Positions 35,501-43,150 of a DNA stretch of 64,000 bases are shown here, one piece after another. Positions within the stretch are counted from its first letter, which is position 1, and every line of letters starts with the position of its first letter. Under the pieces are notes generated by a model. The model did no database searches. It saw nothing but the letters and a program-made list of their open reading frames with translations, and was not told the DNA's origin. The stretch spans positions 124,001-188,000 of the forward strand of contig NZ_JAIQZA010000002.1 of NCBI RefSeq assembly GCF_020164485.1, read 5' to 3'. The position numbers and the translations under genes are program-made. The stretch comes from Salegentibacter tibetensis (GTDB lineage: Bacteria > Bacteroidota > Bacteroidia > Flavobacteriales > Flavobacteriaceae).

Positions 35501-35736
35501 GTGGTACCGGAATTTTCAGTTTTCCAGACCCCGCCGGAACCGACTCCTACATACCATAGATTTTCATCTTCAGGATCAATAGCAATATCTGCTATTCTTC
35601 CTGAAGTAAAAGCAGGGCCAATTGCCCTGAAATCGAGACCGTTAAAATTTTCTGATGTTAATTGTTGCGCCTGAACAGGCAAAGAAATACTTAAAAAGAT
35701 TTGGCATAAAAACGCCAATAGAAAAGATATTTTCAT
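32503..35736 (-). CDS. Large exported Asp-box (BNR/VPS10-like) propeller protein
   Basis: A 1077-residue protein with a signal peptide ending VQAQ near residue 24. At least ten Asp-box motifs (pattern S-x-D-x-G-x-T-W) are spread over residues 60-720, for example SENSGTTW, SHDNGDSW, SNDGGKTW, STDGGETW, SEDGGNTW and STDKGKSW. This fits two or more beta-propellers as in sortilin/VPS10-type or xyloglucanase-like proteins. Residues 790-930 form another beta domain, and 930-1077 are helical and charged, probably coiled coil. Such proteins are common in Bacteroidota and usually annotated as glycosyl hydrolase-like, but the catalytic role is unproven. It stands alone on the minus strand. Confidence 0.82.
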   Translation of the reverse strand: MKISFLLAFLCQIFLSISLPVQAQQLTSENFNGLDFRAIGPAFTSGRIADIAIDPEDENLWYVGVGSGGVWKTENSGTTWKPIFDDQGSYSIGAVTIDPNNSNTIWIGTGENVGGRHVAYGDGVYVSHDNGDSWESMGLKKSEHIGKIIVHPENSDIIWVAAEGPLWSKGGERGVFKSNDGGKTWKKTLGGNEWTGTTSLVIDPTDPDVLYAATWQRHRNVAAYMGGGPGSGLHKSTDGGETWKKLTKGIPESNLGKIGLAISPFDPEIIYAAIELDRKKGGVFMSSNRGASWTKMSDAVSGGTGPHYYQELYASPHQEGRLYLMSNYVQISEDHGKTFEFMNEETKHVDSHAMAFKMSDPSYLLFGTDGGLYESFDHTKTWRYVRNLPITQYYKIAVDDSEPFYNIYGGTQDNGSHGGPSRTLSESGIKNSDWWITLGADGHQSAIEPGNPDITYGEYQQGMLFRIDQTTGEKVLIQPQPGEGEPYERFNWDAPILVSPHKPTRLYFASQRVWRSENRGDEWTAISSDLTRNQDRLTLPIMGAQQSWDNPWDVGAMSNYNTITSLAESPKQEGLLYAGTDDGIIQVSEDGGNTWRKTEVGKISEIPATAFVNDLRADLFDANTVYAALDNHKYGDYKPYLLKSTDKGKSWKSMNGDLPKNLITWRLVQDHKQKDLLFAATEYGIYFTKNGGNNWIQLKGNLPVISFRDIAIQRREDDLVGGSFGRGIFILDDLSPIREFNPNMLTGDASLFDVKPAYRYIEKDALYAQGATEYAAENPPYGAVFTYFLPEKFKSAKELRQEKEKELAEEKEPTPFAGWEQLEEEVRQEAPAIFLTVKDKDGKVVNRVKGTNEQGFNRANWKLDYADKSGVMLGESEENSGLLVTTGEYTVSLDLNENGTFQKLAGPEVFQVVPLTKGALDGASNAEIEEFRKQYEDFNQKLTAANTVLDKNLQKIDAMKQALQKASNPNNDIFTQLHQVRERLLDLEKALKGDKVKGEVGERSNPTPGNARRIASSALNTTYGPTANHKAAFQAAKNQLERITTELKEMNQQVIPELEKQLKSAGAPWIEGQEIPD

Positions 35737-36158
35737 TTGTGATGGGGTTTATTTTTCCGCGTTAATTTAAGGGTTTTGTTATAAAATTGCATGAATTTTT
35801 AAAAATTAATGCCAGTAAAAGGATTTTTTTGAATCTTGTCCATTAAAAAACCTAAAACAGTTTTTGTCACCCTGTAGCCTTTCGACTTCGCTCAAGAAAA
35901 GCTTTAGTCGAAGGTCAAACAAAAACGTCTCGACTGCCCGCCAGTACCTGGTCGGGCTGGCGCTCGACGTGACACTTTAAACCCGGTAAAGGATGAATGA
36001 GAAGAAATTAATCTGGTGAATCGATGGCAACCGGCCTATTCCGTGGGATGTAACTCCTAAGGTTATTTGATCTCTATTGAATACTTATTTGTGGATGTTA
36101 AGTAAATAATAGCTTAACTATTTTATTGTATTTTTTGATTGGTTCGGGATTAAGCAGT
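35737..36158. other. Spacer with a structured repeat
   Basis: No gene. At 35866-35973 there is a G/C-rich structured repeat starting GTCACCCTGTAGCCTTTCGA and ending GCTCGACGTGAC. It holds a GCCCGCCAG...CTGGTCGGGC hairpin and a CTTCGACT/AGTCGAAG pair. It resembles other dispersed flavobacterial intergenic repeats but is not a copy of the long palindromic family here. Confidence 0.5.
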
Positions 36159-37169
36159 TCAAATATCTCCTTTCATTATATCAGAAAATATCTCAAACGA
36201 CCTCAATCTATCCTGGTGATTATAGATATGGGAAACGGCCATGATTTCATTTACACCGGTATCTTTTAAAAATGCTTCTGTTTTAGTTTTTATAATTTTT
36301 GGATCGCCAATAAAAGCATATTGAAGCATTCGCTGAAAACCGGGATGTGCCAGAATCTCCCTGTGTTCCTTAGTAAAGTCTACCGGGGGCTGCATATAAT
36401 CAATATTCCCGCTCATTACTCCTAACATCATTTTTATTAGAGAAGTCGATATCTTTTCGGCCTGAGCCGTGGTATCGGCAGCAATTATATTTACACCGGT
36501 CATAGTATAGGGTGCGGTTAGAAATTTTGAAGGCTTGAAATTATTATGATAAATACTAAGCGCCTGGTGTAATTGGGCCGGGGCAAAATGGCTGGCAAAT
36601 ACATAAGGTAATCCCTGTTCCGCAGCAAGATGAGCACTATCGGTACTGGAGCCCAGAATATAAATAGGGACATCTACCCCTTCAGCTACCGCAGCCCTTA
36701 CCTGTGCCTGAGCGTTTTCTATAGAAAAATATTGCTGAATTTCTTTTACTTCCTCCGGAAATTTGAAAACCGATTTCATCCGGTCTGAACGAATGGCCTG
36801 CGCAGTAACCTGATCGGTGCCGGGAGCTCTTCCCAGTCCCAGATCTATTCTGTTTGGATATAGGGTGCCTAAAGTTCCAAATTGTTCAGCAACGATTAAA
36901 GGAGAGTGATTGGGAAGCATGATCCCGCCAGAACCTACTTTAATCTTTTTAGTGCCTCCTGCAATATGGCCTATCAAGACAGAAGTAGCTGAACTGGCAA
37001 TACTCACCATATTATGATGTTCGGCGAGCCAGAATCGGGTATATCCCATTTCTTCTGCCTTTTGAGCCAGGTCAAGACTTTGGTCAAAAGTTTCTTTTAC
37101 GCTGGAGTCTTTAGCTACAGTTGCCAGTTCAAGAATAGAGTAGGGGAAATCACTTAATTTAAAACCCAT
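36159..37169 (-). CDS. LLM-class flavin-dependent oxidoreductase
   Basis: A 336-residue cytosolic TIM-barrel flavoenzyme. It begins with FPYSILELATVAK and has YTRFWLAEHHNM near residue 45, IKVGSGGIMLPNHSPL near 75, and DLGLGRAPGTDQ near 108, which are hallmarks of the bacterial luciferase-like monooxygenase group (MsnO8/YhbW type). The substrate is unknown; such enzymes use reduced FMN supplied by a separate reductase. A fragment of a second copy survives at 20971-21214 in the same orientation. The gene has no close partner. Confidence 0.9.
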   Translation of the reverse strand: MGFKLSDFPYSILELATVAKDSSVKETFDQSLDLAQKAEEMGYTRFWLAEHHNMVSIASSATSVLIGHIAGGTKKIKVGSGGIMLPNHSPLIVAEQFGTLGTLYPNRIDLGLGRAPGTDQVTAQAIRSDRMKSVFKFPEEVKEIQQYFSIENAQAQVRAAVAEGVDVPIYILGSSTDSAHLAAEQGLPYVFASHFAPAQLHQALSIYHNNFKPSKFLTAPYTMTGVNIIAADTTAQAEKISTSLIKMMLGVMSGNIDYMQPPVDFTKEHREILAHPGFQRMLQYAFIGDPKIIKTKTEAFLKDTGVNEIMAVSHIYNHQDRLRSFEIFSDIMKGDI

Positions 37170-37472
37170 ATTGGTTAGATTTAATGCTTACACATAGCCG
37201 AAATGATCCTGGAATCCTTACAGAAACCCCTGGGAATTCTTTGTTTGCGACTTTTTTCTGAATTTGTATTAATAGAAAGTTAAGAAGAAAATAGCAGATT
37301 GTCTTGAATCCTTTAAAACGAAAAGGTTTTCGTTTATTTTTTTTATAGCAAAAATTGATTTATTTTAGATATATTAACAATACGAAGTTAAACTCCGCAT
37401 AAAAAATTTTCGCCCTTCAGGTTTACACATAATTTAGCCTTAGAATTAGAAACCTAACAAAACCTAACACCT
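37170..37472. other. Spacer between divergent genes
   Basis: About 300 bp between the oxidoreductase (minus) and a small hypothetical gene (plus), so both promoters should lie here. It is AT-rich; I see no convincing TAnnTTTG box and no repeat. Confidence 0.4.
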
Positions 37473-37838
37473 ATGGCATCTTATTTAAACACTAACGAAA
37501 TTAGGCTAAGCCTCCGGCAATTGGTAAAACAATATGTGGAACACTGTGAAACCTGTCAGGAACTTCCGGAAGAATTTATAAGTCTTATAAAACACAATTT
37601 TCTCGCGAAGTATGTATATTATAATAAACAGAAAAAACAAATCGAAATTGGTATCGATGAATCTAATTCCCCGGAAAGCTATCCTGAAATTAAGGTTTAT
37701 AAATTTCCTGTGAGCAAAGCTGCAAAATGGCTGGACAAATCTTTTAAAGATAGTCAAAGTGATCTTGTGTTCTACGGAAGATTATTGAACCGTAATGAAA
37801 TCTTTAACTCATCAGATGTAATTTTGTTGAGTAGATAA
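37473..37838 (+). CDS. Hypothetical protein, 121 residues
   Basis: I do not recognise this protein. It is soluble, with no signal peptide or membrane segment. The first third is helical and holds a C-x2-C pair (EHCETCQELP), followed by a strand-rich middle with many Tyr and Lys residues (KYVYYNKQKKQIEIGIDE) and a helical end. An A-rich leader before the ATG is typical of Bacteroidota. It is followed by palindromic element copy 3. It could be a small regulatory or phage-derived protein; no evidence decides this. Confidence 0.6.
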   Translation: MASYLNTNEIRLSLRQLVKQYVEHCETCQELPEEFISLIKHNFLAKYVYYNKQKKQIEIGIDESNSPESYPEIKVYKFPVSKAAKWLDKSFKDSQSDLVFYGRLLNRNEIFNSSDVILLSR

Positions 37839-37855
37839 AACAATTCTTAATATAT

Positions 37856-38034
37856 AAAAAGCCGTCTGGATAGTCTTGTTCTCGTCAAGCTGAACTTATT
37901 TCAGCTTCTAATATGATTTAATTAATATTAGCTTAGATCTCCGAATAAATTTCGAAGCAGGCTCTGAAATATACCCGCCTGATCGGACGGGCAGGTTCAG
38001 GATGACGTGTTAATAACTATTTAGACGACTTTTT
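37856..38034. repeat. Palindromic element copy 3 (MITE-like, enlarged)
   Basis: A 19-bp imperfect terminal inverted repeat (AAAAAGCCGTCTGGATAGT against AAAAAGTCGTCTAAATAGT, read inward). The left arm holds CGTCAAGCTGAACTTATTTC, matching copies 1, 4 and 5. The right half contains a CCCGCC...GGACGGGC hairpin module not seen in copies 1 and 2. Confidence 0.7.
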
Positions 38035-38046
38035 ATTTCCATTTTT

Positions 38047-38390
38047 ATGAATATAGAGATCGCAAGAATCTATGAAAATAAAGAGGCTTCAGATAATATC
38101 AGGATTCTAGTCGATAGGCTATGGCCGCGGGGGATATTTCTAAAGAAAATGCACACTCAGATTATTGTCTTAAATACTGGGCTCCCAGCGATGATTTACG
38201 AAAGGAGTTTCATCAGGACAAAATTTCCTATAAGGAATTCAGTGAAAATTATAAGAAAGATATGTAAGAACAAATTCTGATTGATTTAAATTACCTGGAT
38301 AAATGAAAAAGCTTTATGCTTTTATATGGCTCGAAAATTAAAACTAAGAATCATGCAGTTTTGCTAAAAGAGTTTTTGGAAAACCTCTAA
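38047..38390 (+). pseudogene. DUF488 family pseudogene
   Basis: The N-terminus reads IEIARIYENKE and IRILVDRLWPRGI, the hallmark of DUF488 proteins. After the G run near 38130 the frame shifts: the family sequence continues in another frame as SKENAHSDYCLKYWAPSDDL, then LRKEFHQDKISYKEFSENYK to a stop at 38265-38267. Beyond this stop and one more, the expected C-terminus MLLYGSKIKTKNHAVLLKEF is still readable up to 38390. At least one frameshift and two stops make this a dead gene. Confidence 0.85.
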
Positions 38391-38391
38391 A

Positions 38392-39375
38392 CTAATCTTG
38401 TTTCTTCTTAACTAAATCTTCCATAATCATTTCTGCATGTACCCTGGAGTTTTCTATAAACCATTTATGGGTTTCTACGCCGCCACAAATAACCCCTGCC
38501 AGGTAAATTCCTTTAACATTGGTTTCCATAGTTTTATCATCATACTGCGGAATCTTTCTCCCGTCATCAGATAAATTAATTCCCATTTTTTTCAGAAACT
38601 CAAAGTTTGGCCGGTACCCGGTAAGCATCAGCACAAAATCGTTTTCCAGAATTTTTTCGCCCTCAGGAGTTTCAATAATCACATCTTCTTCCCTAATTTC
38701 CTTCAAATTAGCATTGAAAAGCGCTTTAATGCTTCCTTCCTTAATTCGGTTATCAATATCCGGACGTACCCAGTATTTTACCCTTCGGCCAATTTCTTCT
38801 TTTCTAACAATCATAGTAACATCGCCGCCTTTCCGGTATATTTCCAAAGCTGCGTCTACTGCCGAATTACTCGCACCAACCACTATGGTTTTTTGAGTAG
38901 CGTAATAGTGAGGATCGCCATAATAGTGCGCTACTTTTGGTAGATCTTCCCCGGGGATATTCAGGTAATTCGGGATATCGTAAAATCCGGTAGCAATTAC
39001 CACATTTTTCGCTCTGTATGTGCCTTTTATGGTGGTTACCCTATGTTCGTTTCCTTCAGCTTCAACCTGGGTAACCTTTTCAAATAAATTGATGTTTATA
39101 TTATTTGAAGTTGCTATCCTCCGGTAATATTCCAGAGCCTCGGCTTTTCTTGGCTTTGGATTATTACTGATAAACGGAATCCCATTGAGCTCCAGTTTTT
39201 CAGAAGTAGAAAAAAAGGTCATATTGGTAGGATAGTAATATAAAGAATTTACCAGGCAGCCTTTTTCGAGGATGAGGTAAGAAAGATCTTTTTTTTCAGC
39301 TTCAAGGGCACAGGCAATGCCAATAGGGCCGCCGCCAATAATTATAACATCGTAAGTGTTCTTAGGAGTTTGCAA
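38392..39375 (-). CDS. ypdA: YpdA-like FAD/NAD(P) disulfide reductase
   Basis: A 327-residue cytosolic flavoprotein. The FAD-binding motif is IIIGGGPIGIACALEA (residues 10-25), and the NAD(P) motif is VVGASNSAVDAALEIYRKGG near 160. The stretch LILEKGCLVNSLYYYPTNM and FFSTSEKLELNGIPF match the YpdA group, proposed bacillithiol-disulfide reductases in Firmicutes and Bacteroidota. It lacks the CxxC of thioredoxin reductase, as YpdA proteins do. It overlaps rpe by 14 bases on the same strand, so the two are probably co-transcribed. Confidence 0.88.
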   Translation of the reverse strand: MQTPKNTYDVIIIGGGPIGIACALEAEKKDLSYLILEKGCLVNSLYYYPTNMTFFSTSEKLELNGIPFISNNPKPRKAEALEYYRRIATSNNININLFEKVTQVEAEGNEHRVTTIKGTYRAKNVVIATGFYDIPNYLNIPGEDLPKVAHYYGDPHYYATQKTIVVGASNSAVDAALEIYRKGGDVTMIVRKEEIGRRVKYWVRPDIDNRIKEGSIKALFNANLKEIREEDVIIETPEGEKILENDFVLMLTGYRPNFEFLKKMGINLSDDGRKIPQYDDKTMETNVKGIYLAGVICGGVETHKWFIENSRVHAEMIMEDLVKKKQD

Positions 39376-40024
39376 GTTGTTTCAGATCTTTTATGGTTTC
39401 CAGTTGGTCTTTAGCTTTAAAAACATAACTACCGGCCACCAGCACATCTGCGCCGGCTTTTATTAGCTGAGAAGCATTTTCGTTAGTTACCCCACCGTCT
39501 ATTTCAATTAAAGTAGAGGCATTGTGAGTAACAATTAGCTCCTTTAAGCGCTGAATTTTGTGATAGGTGTTCTCTATAAAACTTTGTCCGCCGAATCCAG
39601 GATTTACGCTCATTATGCATACTAAGTCGATATCCTGTATCACATCTTTCAATAAATCTACACTTGTATGCGGATTAATTGCCACTCCTGCTTTCATTCC
39701 TTCGGCTTTAATAGCCTGCAGGGTTCTATGCAGGTGCGTGCAGGCTTCGTAATGTACGGTAAGGTTATCTGCTCCCAGCCTGGCGAATTCTTTGATGTAT
39801 CTATCGGGATCTATGATCATAAGGTGAACATCAATAGTTTTTTCGGCGTGTTTGGTAATGGCCTGAAGAACCGGCATTCCATAAGAGATATTTGGAACAA
39901 AAACACCGTCCATAATATCTATATGAAACCAGTCGGCTTCACTTTGGTTAACCATTTCAATATCACGCTGAAGATTGGCAAAATCGGCAGCGAGGATAGA
40001 TGGGGCAATAAGTTTTGTTGTCAT
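39362..40024 (-). CDS. rpe: Ribulose-phosphate 3-epimerase
   Basis: The start is set at the ATG 40022-40024, giving MTTKLIAPSILAADFANLQ, the normal N-terminus; an eight-residue longer frame lacks support. The 220-residue TIM barrel converts ribulose 5-phosphate to xylulose 5-phosphate in the pentose phosphate pathway. Metal and acid residues are in WFHIDIMDGVFVPN near 33 and IDVHLMI near 66; SVNPGFGGQSF near 138 and IDGGVTNENA near 173 bind phosphate. A TATTTTTG box lies at 40050-40057 (minus). It is the first gene of an operon with ypdA. Confidence 0.95.
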   Translation of the reverse strand: MTTKLIAPSILAADFANLQRDIEMVNQSEADWFHIDIMDGVFVPNISYGMPVLQAITKHAEKTIDVHLMIIDPDRYIKEFARLGADNLTVHYEACTHLHRTLQAIKAEGMKAGVAINPHTSVDLLKDVIQDIDLVCIMSVNPGFGGQSFIENTYHKIQRLKELIVTHNASTLIEIDGGVTNENASQLIKAGADVLVAGSYVFKAKDQLETIKDLKQLANS

Positions 40025-40049
40025 AAGTGTGGTGCTGTAAGTGTGCACA

Positions 40050-40057
40050 CAAAAATA
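40050..40057 (-). promoter_or_regulatory. Putative -7 box upstream of rpe
   Basis: On the minus strand the sequence reads TATTTTTG, matching TAnnTTTG, 26 bp before the rpe start. No clear TTG -33 element. A perfect GTGTGCACAC palindrome lies just downstream (40041-40050). Confidence 0.45.
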
Positions 40058-40069
40058 ACAAGATTATAC

Positions 40070-40480
40070 TTAATTGATGCCTTCTGTAAAATTATTTAGG
40101 ATGTACTTTACCGAACTTTGAATAGAGGGGTCTAAAAGGCTGATATGAGCGAAGTAGATGTCAAAATGCTCATCCTTATACCTGTCATCCAGCGAGATAA
40201 AATCTGCTTCATAGGTCTCGAACTTTGTACCGGGAATTTGCTTTTGAAAAATCGGGATGATATTGTTATGGCGCTCGTCGGCTTTTATTCTGCAAAAGAG
40301 GTCTTTTAGCAACTGCTCTCCGCCTTCTAAAACCTGGAAGAAATTGCCTTCAGAATACAAAAGAATACCGGTAATACCGTTATCGTTGTTCCAGTTTTTG
40401 CTAAATTCTAAAGCTTTCTGAATTTCAGTTTCTGAAAGTGCCGGGTTAACGGTGCTTACATAACATATTGCGTATCGCAT
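40070..40480 (-). CDS. BLUF-domain blue-light sensor protein
   Basis: A 136-residue protein made of a single BLUF domain, which binds FAD and senses blue light. The key residues are present: Tyr7 (AICYVST), Asn34 (NNDNGITG) and Gln49 (GNFFQVLEGG), followed by the family RIKADERHNNI helix. No effector domain is attached, so it must act through a partner protein, perhaps one encoded elsewhere. It ends 46 bp before the rpe start and is on the same strand. Photolyase or carotenoid-type functions are plausible neighbours; a phytoene-desaturase-like gene lies just upstream. Confidence 0.9.
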   Translation of the reverse strand: MRYAICYVSTVNPALSETEIQKALEFSKNWNNDNGITGILLYSEGNFFQVLEGGEQLLKDLFCRIKADERHNNIIPIFQKQIPGTKFETYEADFISLDDRYKDEHFDIYFAHISLLDPSIQSSVKYILNNFTEGIN

Positions 40481-40600
40481 ATTGAGTTAAGAATTGTTGA
40501 GCCCAAAAATAGCAGAATTTAAGAGTTGTTGAAATTTTAAACAGTGAAAGTTAGTATAAAAATAAAGAATCAGGAGGTTCATCCTATTAAGCGAGTGTTT

Positions 40601-42022
40601 TTAAAAATGATCTTTTATGACTGCTTTGGCCGCATTGAAACCACACATGCCGTGCACGCCTCCCCCGGGCGGGGTAGAGGCAGAGCAAATATAAATTCTT
40701 GGATCTGGGGTGGCATAGGGGGATAACTTCGCGATTGGTCTGGTAAAAAGCTGAGTGATATCCTGCTTGCCACCGTTAATATCACCACCAATTATATTCG
40801 GATTAAAGGCTTCCAGCTGTACAGAATTCATAGTAGATTTCTTCAGAATACATTCCTTAAATCCGGGTGCTGCTCGTTCAACCTGTGCTTCTATTATTGC
40901 TGAAAAATCGGCAATGCTGCCATTTGGTACGTGGCAATAAGCCCAGGCGGTGTGATTTCCTTCCGGTGCCCTTGTGGTATCAAAAATACTATGCTGGGCC
41001 ACTAGAACATACGGCGTATCGGTCATCTGTTTATGGTGTATTACTTTTTCTGAATTCTCCATTTCTTCTTCCGAAAACCCTATATGCACTGTCCCCGATT
41101 TTCGGCATTTTTCATTGGTAAAAGGTATAGGTTTATCCAGCGCCCAATCTATTTTAAAAACTCCTGCCCCGTATTCAAAGGAACTCATCCTTTTGCGGTA
41201 AAGGTCTGAAAAATCTGTTCCTTTTATTTTTAATAACTGCTTCGGGGTTAAATCGAATAAATATGTTTTTGACTTTGGAAGTTCTTCGAGGTGAGTTATA
41301 TTTTTATTAAGATATAATTCCCCGCCAATTGATTTATAGTAACTCAACATACTATTTATAAAATTCTGGGCTCCCCCTTTTGGGAAGGGCCAGTTATATT
41401 TATGCGCCATAGTACTTAACACAAGTCCAAAGGAGGCGGAAGCCATGTTATCAAGCGGTAAAGTTGAATGTGCTGCCGAACCATAAAAAAATATTCTTGA
41501 CTTTTCATTTTTGAAATAATGCTTTGCCAGCATTTTAGCCGAAGGCAATGCTTTCATTCCAAATTTTATAAAATCCAGCGGATGTTCCGGAATTCCTAAA
41601 GGGCCGAGAAGATCATTTTCTAATTTCCCCCAGTTTTTGACCAGGGGTTCAAACAAATTTAAATAAGAAGCCTCATCATCGCCTAATTGGGCAGCGGTTT
41701 TTCTTATATCTGTATAGCAGGAATAGGCGGTGCCGTCACTAAAGGGATGGGAATAGGGGATTTCGGGAAAGATCCATTCCAGGCCATGTTTTTCTAAAGG
41801 CAGTGATCTCAAAAATGGAGATCCAAAACCCATGGGTAATATGGCTGAGCCGACGTCGTGTTTAAATCCTGGTAAGGTTAATTCCTGGGTTCGGGTGGAT
41901 CCTCCCGGGGTAGAAGCCTGTTCAAAAATTGCCGTTTTTAAGCCTTTCTGCTGCAAATATATTGCCGCTGAAATTCCATTAGAGCCGCTTCCAATAATTA
42001 TAGCATCGTAGCTTAAAGGCAT
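40601..42022 (-). CDS. FAD-dependent oxidoreductase, phytoene dehydrogenase-like
   Basis: A 473-residue protein with the dinucleotide-binding start AIIIGSGSNGISAAIYLQQKG (in part) and the C-terminal FAD block STPPGGGVHGMCGFNAAK, as in phytoene dehydrogenase-related amine-oxidase-fold enzymes (COG1233). It lacks the full carotenoid operon around it, so the substrate is uncertain; retinoid or carotenoid saturation has been proposed for relatives. It is directly coupled to the upstream SDR gene (one-base overlap at 42022), suggesting that both modify one substrate. Confidence 0.85.
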   Translation of the reverse strand: MPLSYDAIIIGSGSNGISAAIYLQQKGLKTAIFEQASTPGGSTRTQELTLPGFKHDVGSAILPMGFGSPFLRSLPLEKHGLEWIFPEIPYSHPFSDGTAYSCYTDIRKTAAQLGDDEASYLNLFEPLVKNWGKLENDLLGPLGIPEHPLDFIKFGMKALPSAKMLAKHYFKNEKSRIFFYGSAAHSTLPLDNMASASFGLVLSTMAHKYNWPFPKGGAQNFINSMLSYYKSIGGELYLNKNITHLEELPKSKTYLFDLTPKQLLKIKGTDFSDLYRKRMSSFEYGAGVFKIDWALDKPIPFTNEKCRKSGTVHIGFSEEEMENSEKVIHHKQMTDTPYVLVAQHSIFDTTRAPEGNHTAWAYCHVPNGSIADFSAIIEAQVERAAPGFKECILKKSTMNSVQLEAFNPNIIGGDINGGKQDITQLFTRPIAKLSPYATPDPRIYICSASTPPGGGVHGMCGFNAAKAVIKDHF

Positions 42023-42912
42023 TAAGTCAGTTTTTTAAGGTCAAGACCGCCAAGATATTCCCGGAAGGAAATACTACCATTGGCTTCCCCAATCATATCG
42101 TTTGTAGTAATAAAAGTAAAATAATCCAGTTTATCGTGAATTCCTTTACCGAATATTTTCGGTAATCCTAACCTGGCGCTTAATTTAGCTATGGGTTCGG
42201 GGATTGTAATAATTCTTCCCCCAATAATTTCTTTGACCATTTGGGCCATTTCTAGCCTGGTATGGGTATTTGGCCCGCCGACTTCTATTATTTTCGGTCC
42301 TTTTTCCCGGAAAGAAACGATGACTTTTGCCAGGTCTTTAGGATGTATGCTATTGGTTTTTGCTTTTCCAGATCCAATTAGTGGAATGAACTTTCGTTTG
42401 GCCATAATGGCCAGGTCATTCAATCCGGAATAAAAGCCCACGGGCCTTAAGATCGTATAATCTATACCTGAGGCTCTCAATTCATTTTCAAATAATTTAT
42501 GGGCCCGTGCAACGCTGTATTCTTTTGGGGAATCTACTCCCTTTATAGATACATATATAAATCTTTGAACCCCATTTCTAACTGCATCATCCAGTAGGTT
42601 TTTATTGGCTTTAAAATCGTTTTCGTAAAAAGATACTTCAGGGGTGGCGAAAAGGCTAATACTTTTTCCAAGTGCTGAAATTACTGTGTTAACGTTTTGG
42701 GTAATATTTTTAATACCGCCAGCATCCTGGGCTGCATCTACGTTCCAAATATCATCACTAAACTTAGAAAGTCTTGATACTCCTTCATCGGAATGGGTGA
42801 GCACCCGCAAATTTCTTCCTTCTTCCTTAAGTAATTTTACAATTTCTGAACCCAGGGCACCTGAGGCTCCTACTACTAAAATCTTTTGTTCCGCTATCAT
42901 CATCCCCATCAT
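42022..42912 (-). CDS. NmrA-like/SDR NAD(P)-binding protein
   Basis: A 296-residue atypical short-chain dehydrogenase. The motif ILVVGASGALGSEIVKLLKEEG (in part, residues 11-30) binds NAD(P); later blocks are RFIYVSIKGVDSP, LRPVGFYSGLNDLA and the NmrA-type VGGPNTHTRLEMA. A canonical Tyr-x3-Lys is not obvious, so it may act as a redox sensor or an isomerase rather than a dehydrogenase. The start may lie at any of three ATG codons within the first six residues. It shares one base with the FAD oxidoreductase gene. Confidence 0.85.
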   Translation of the reverse strand: MMGMMIAEQKILVVGASGALGSEIVKLLKEEGRNLRVLTHSDEGVSRLSKFSDDIWNVDAAQDAGGIKNITQNVNTVISALGKSISLFATPEVSFYENDFKANKNLLDDAVRNGVQRFIYVSIKGVDSPKEYSVARAHKLFENELRASGIDYTILRPVGFYSGLNDLAIMAKRKFIPLIGSGKAKTNSIHPKDLAKVIVSFREKGPKIIEVGGPNTHTRLEMAQMVKEIIGGRIITIPEPIAKLSARLGLPKIFGKGIHDKLDYFTFITTNDMIGEANGSISFREYLGGLDLKKLT

Positions 42913-43048
42913 TTAATATAAGTACAAAAGATACTTAGAAAAGAGCATAAAATAAAAAGGCAGGCTTTTGATTAACAAAGTATTGGCTTATGTTATTAAT
43001 TTTTATCTCAGGAGAATTTAAATCTTAATTAAGAGAGGGGTAGGAACG

Positions 43049-43077
43049 AAAAAACCCCGGTTCATCACGCCGGGGTC
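43049..43077 (-). terminator. Terminator after rpoD
   Basis: On the minus strand: stem ACCCCGG, 9-base loop, CCGGGGT and a T run. A second long hairpin (43098-43136, GCCGGC stem inside an AACAGTTA/TTAACTGTT stem) lies between it and the stop codon and may protect the mRNA end. Confidence 0.85.
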
Positions 43078-43150
43078 ATTCATCAATCAAAAAACGAACA
43101 GTTATGTTAGCCGGCCGTCGCCGGCATTAACTGTTGTCATCTTAAATATC

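Noticed and set aside
39668-40099. A 143-codon frame on plus
   Set aside because: It is antisense to rpe and the intergenic space before the BLUF gene and shows no start context or family features.
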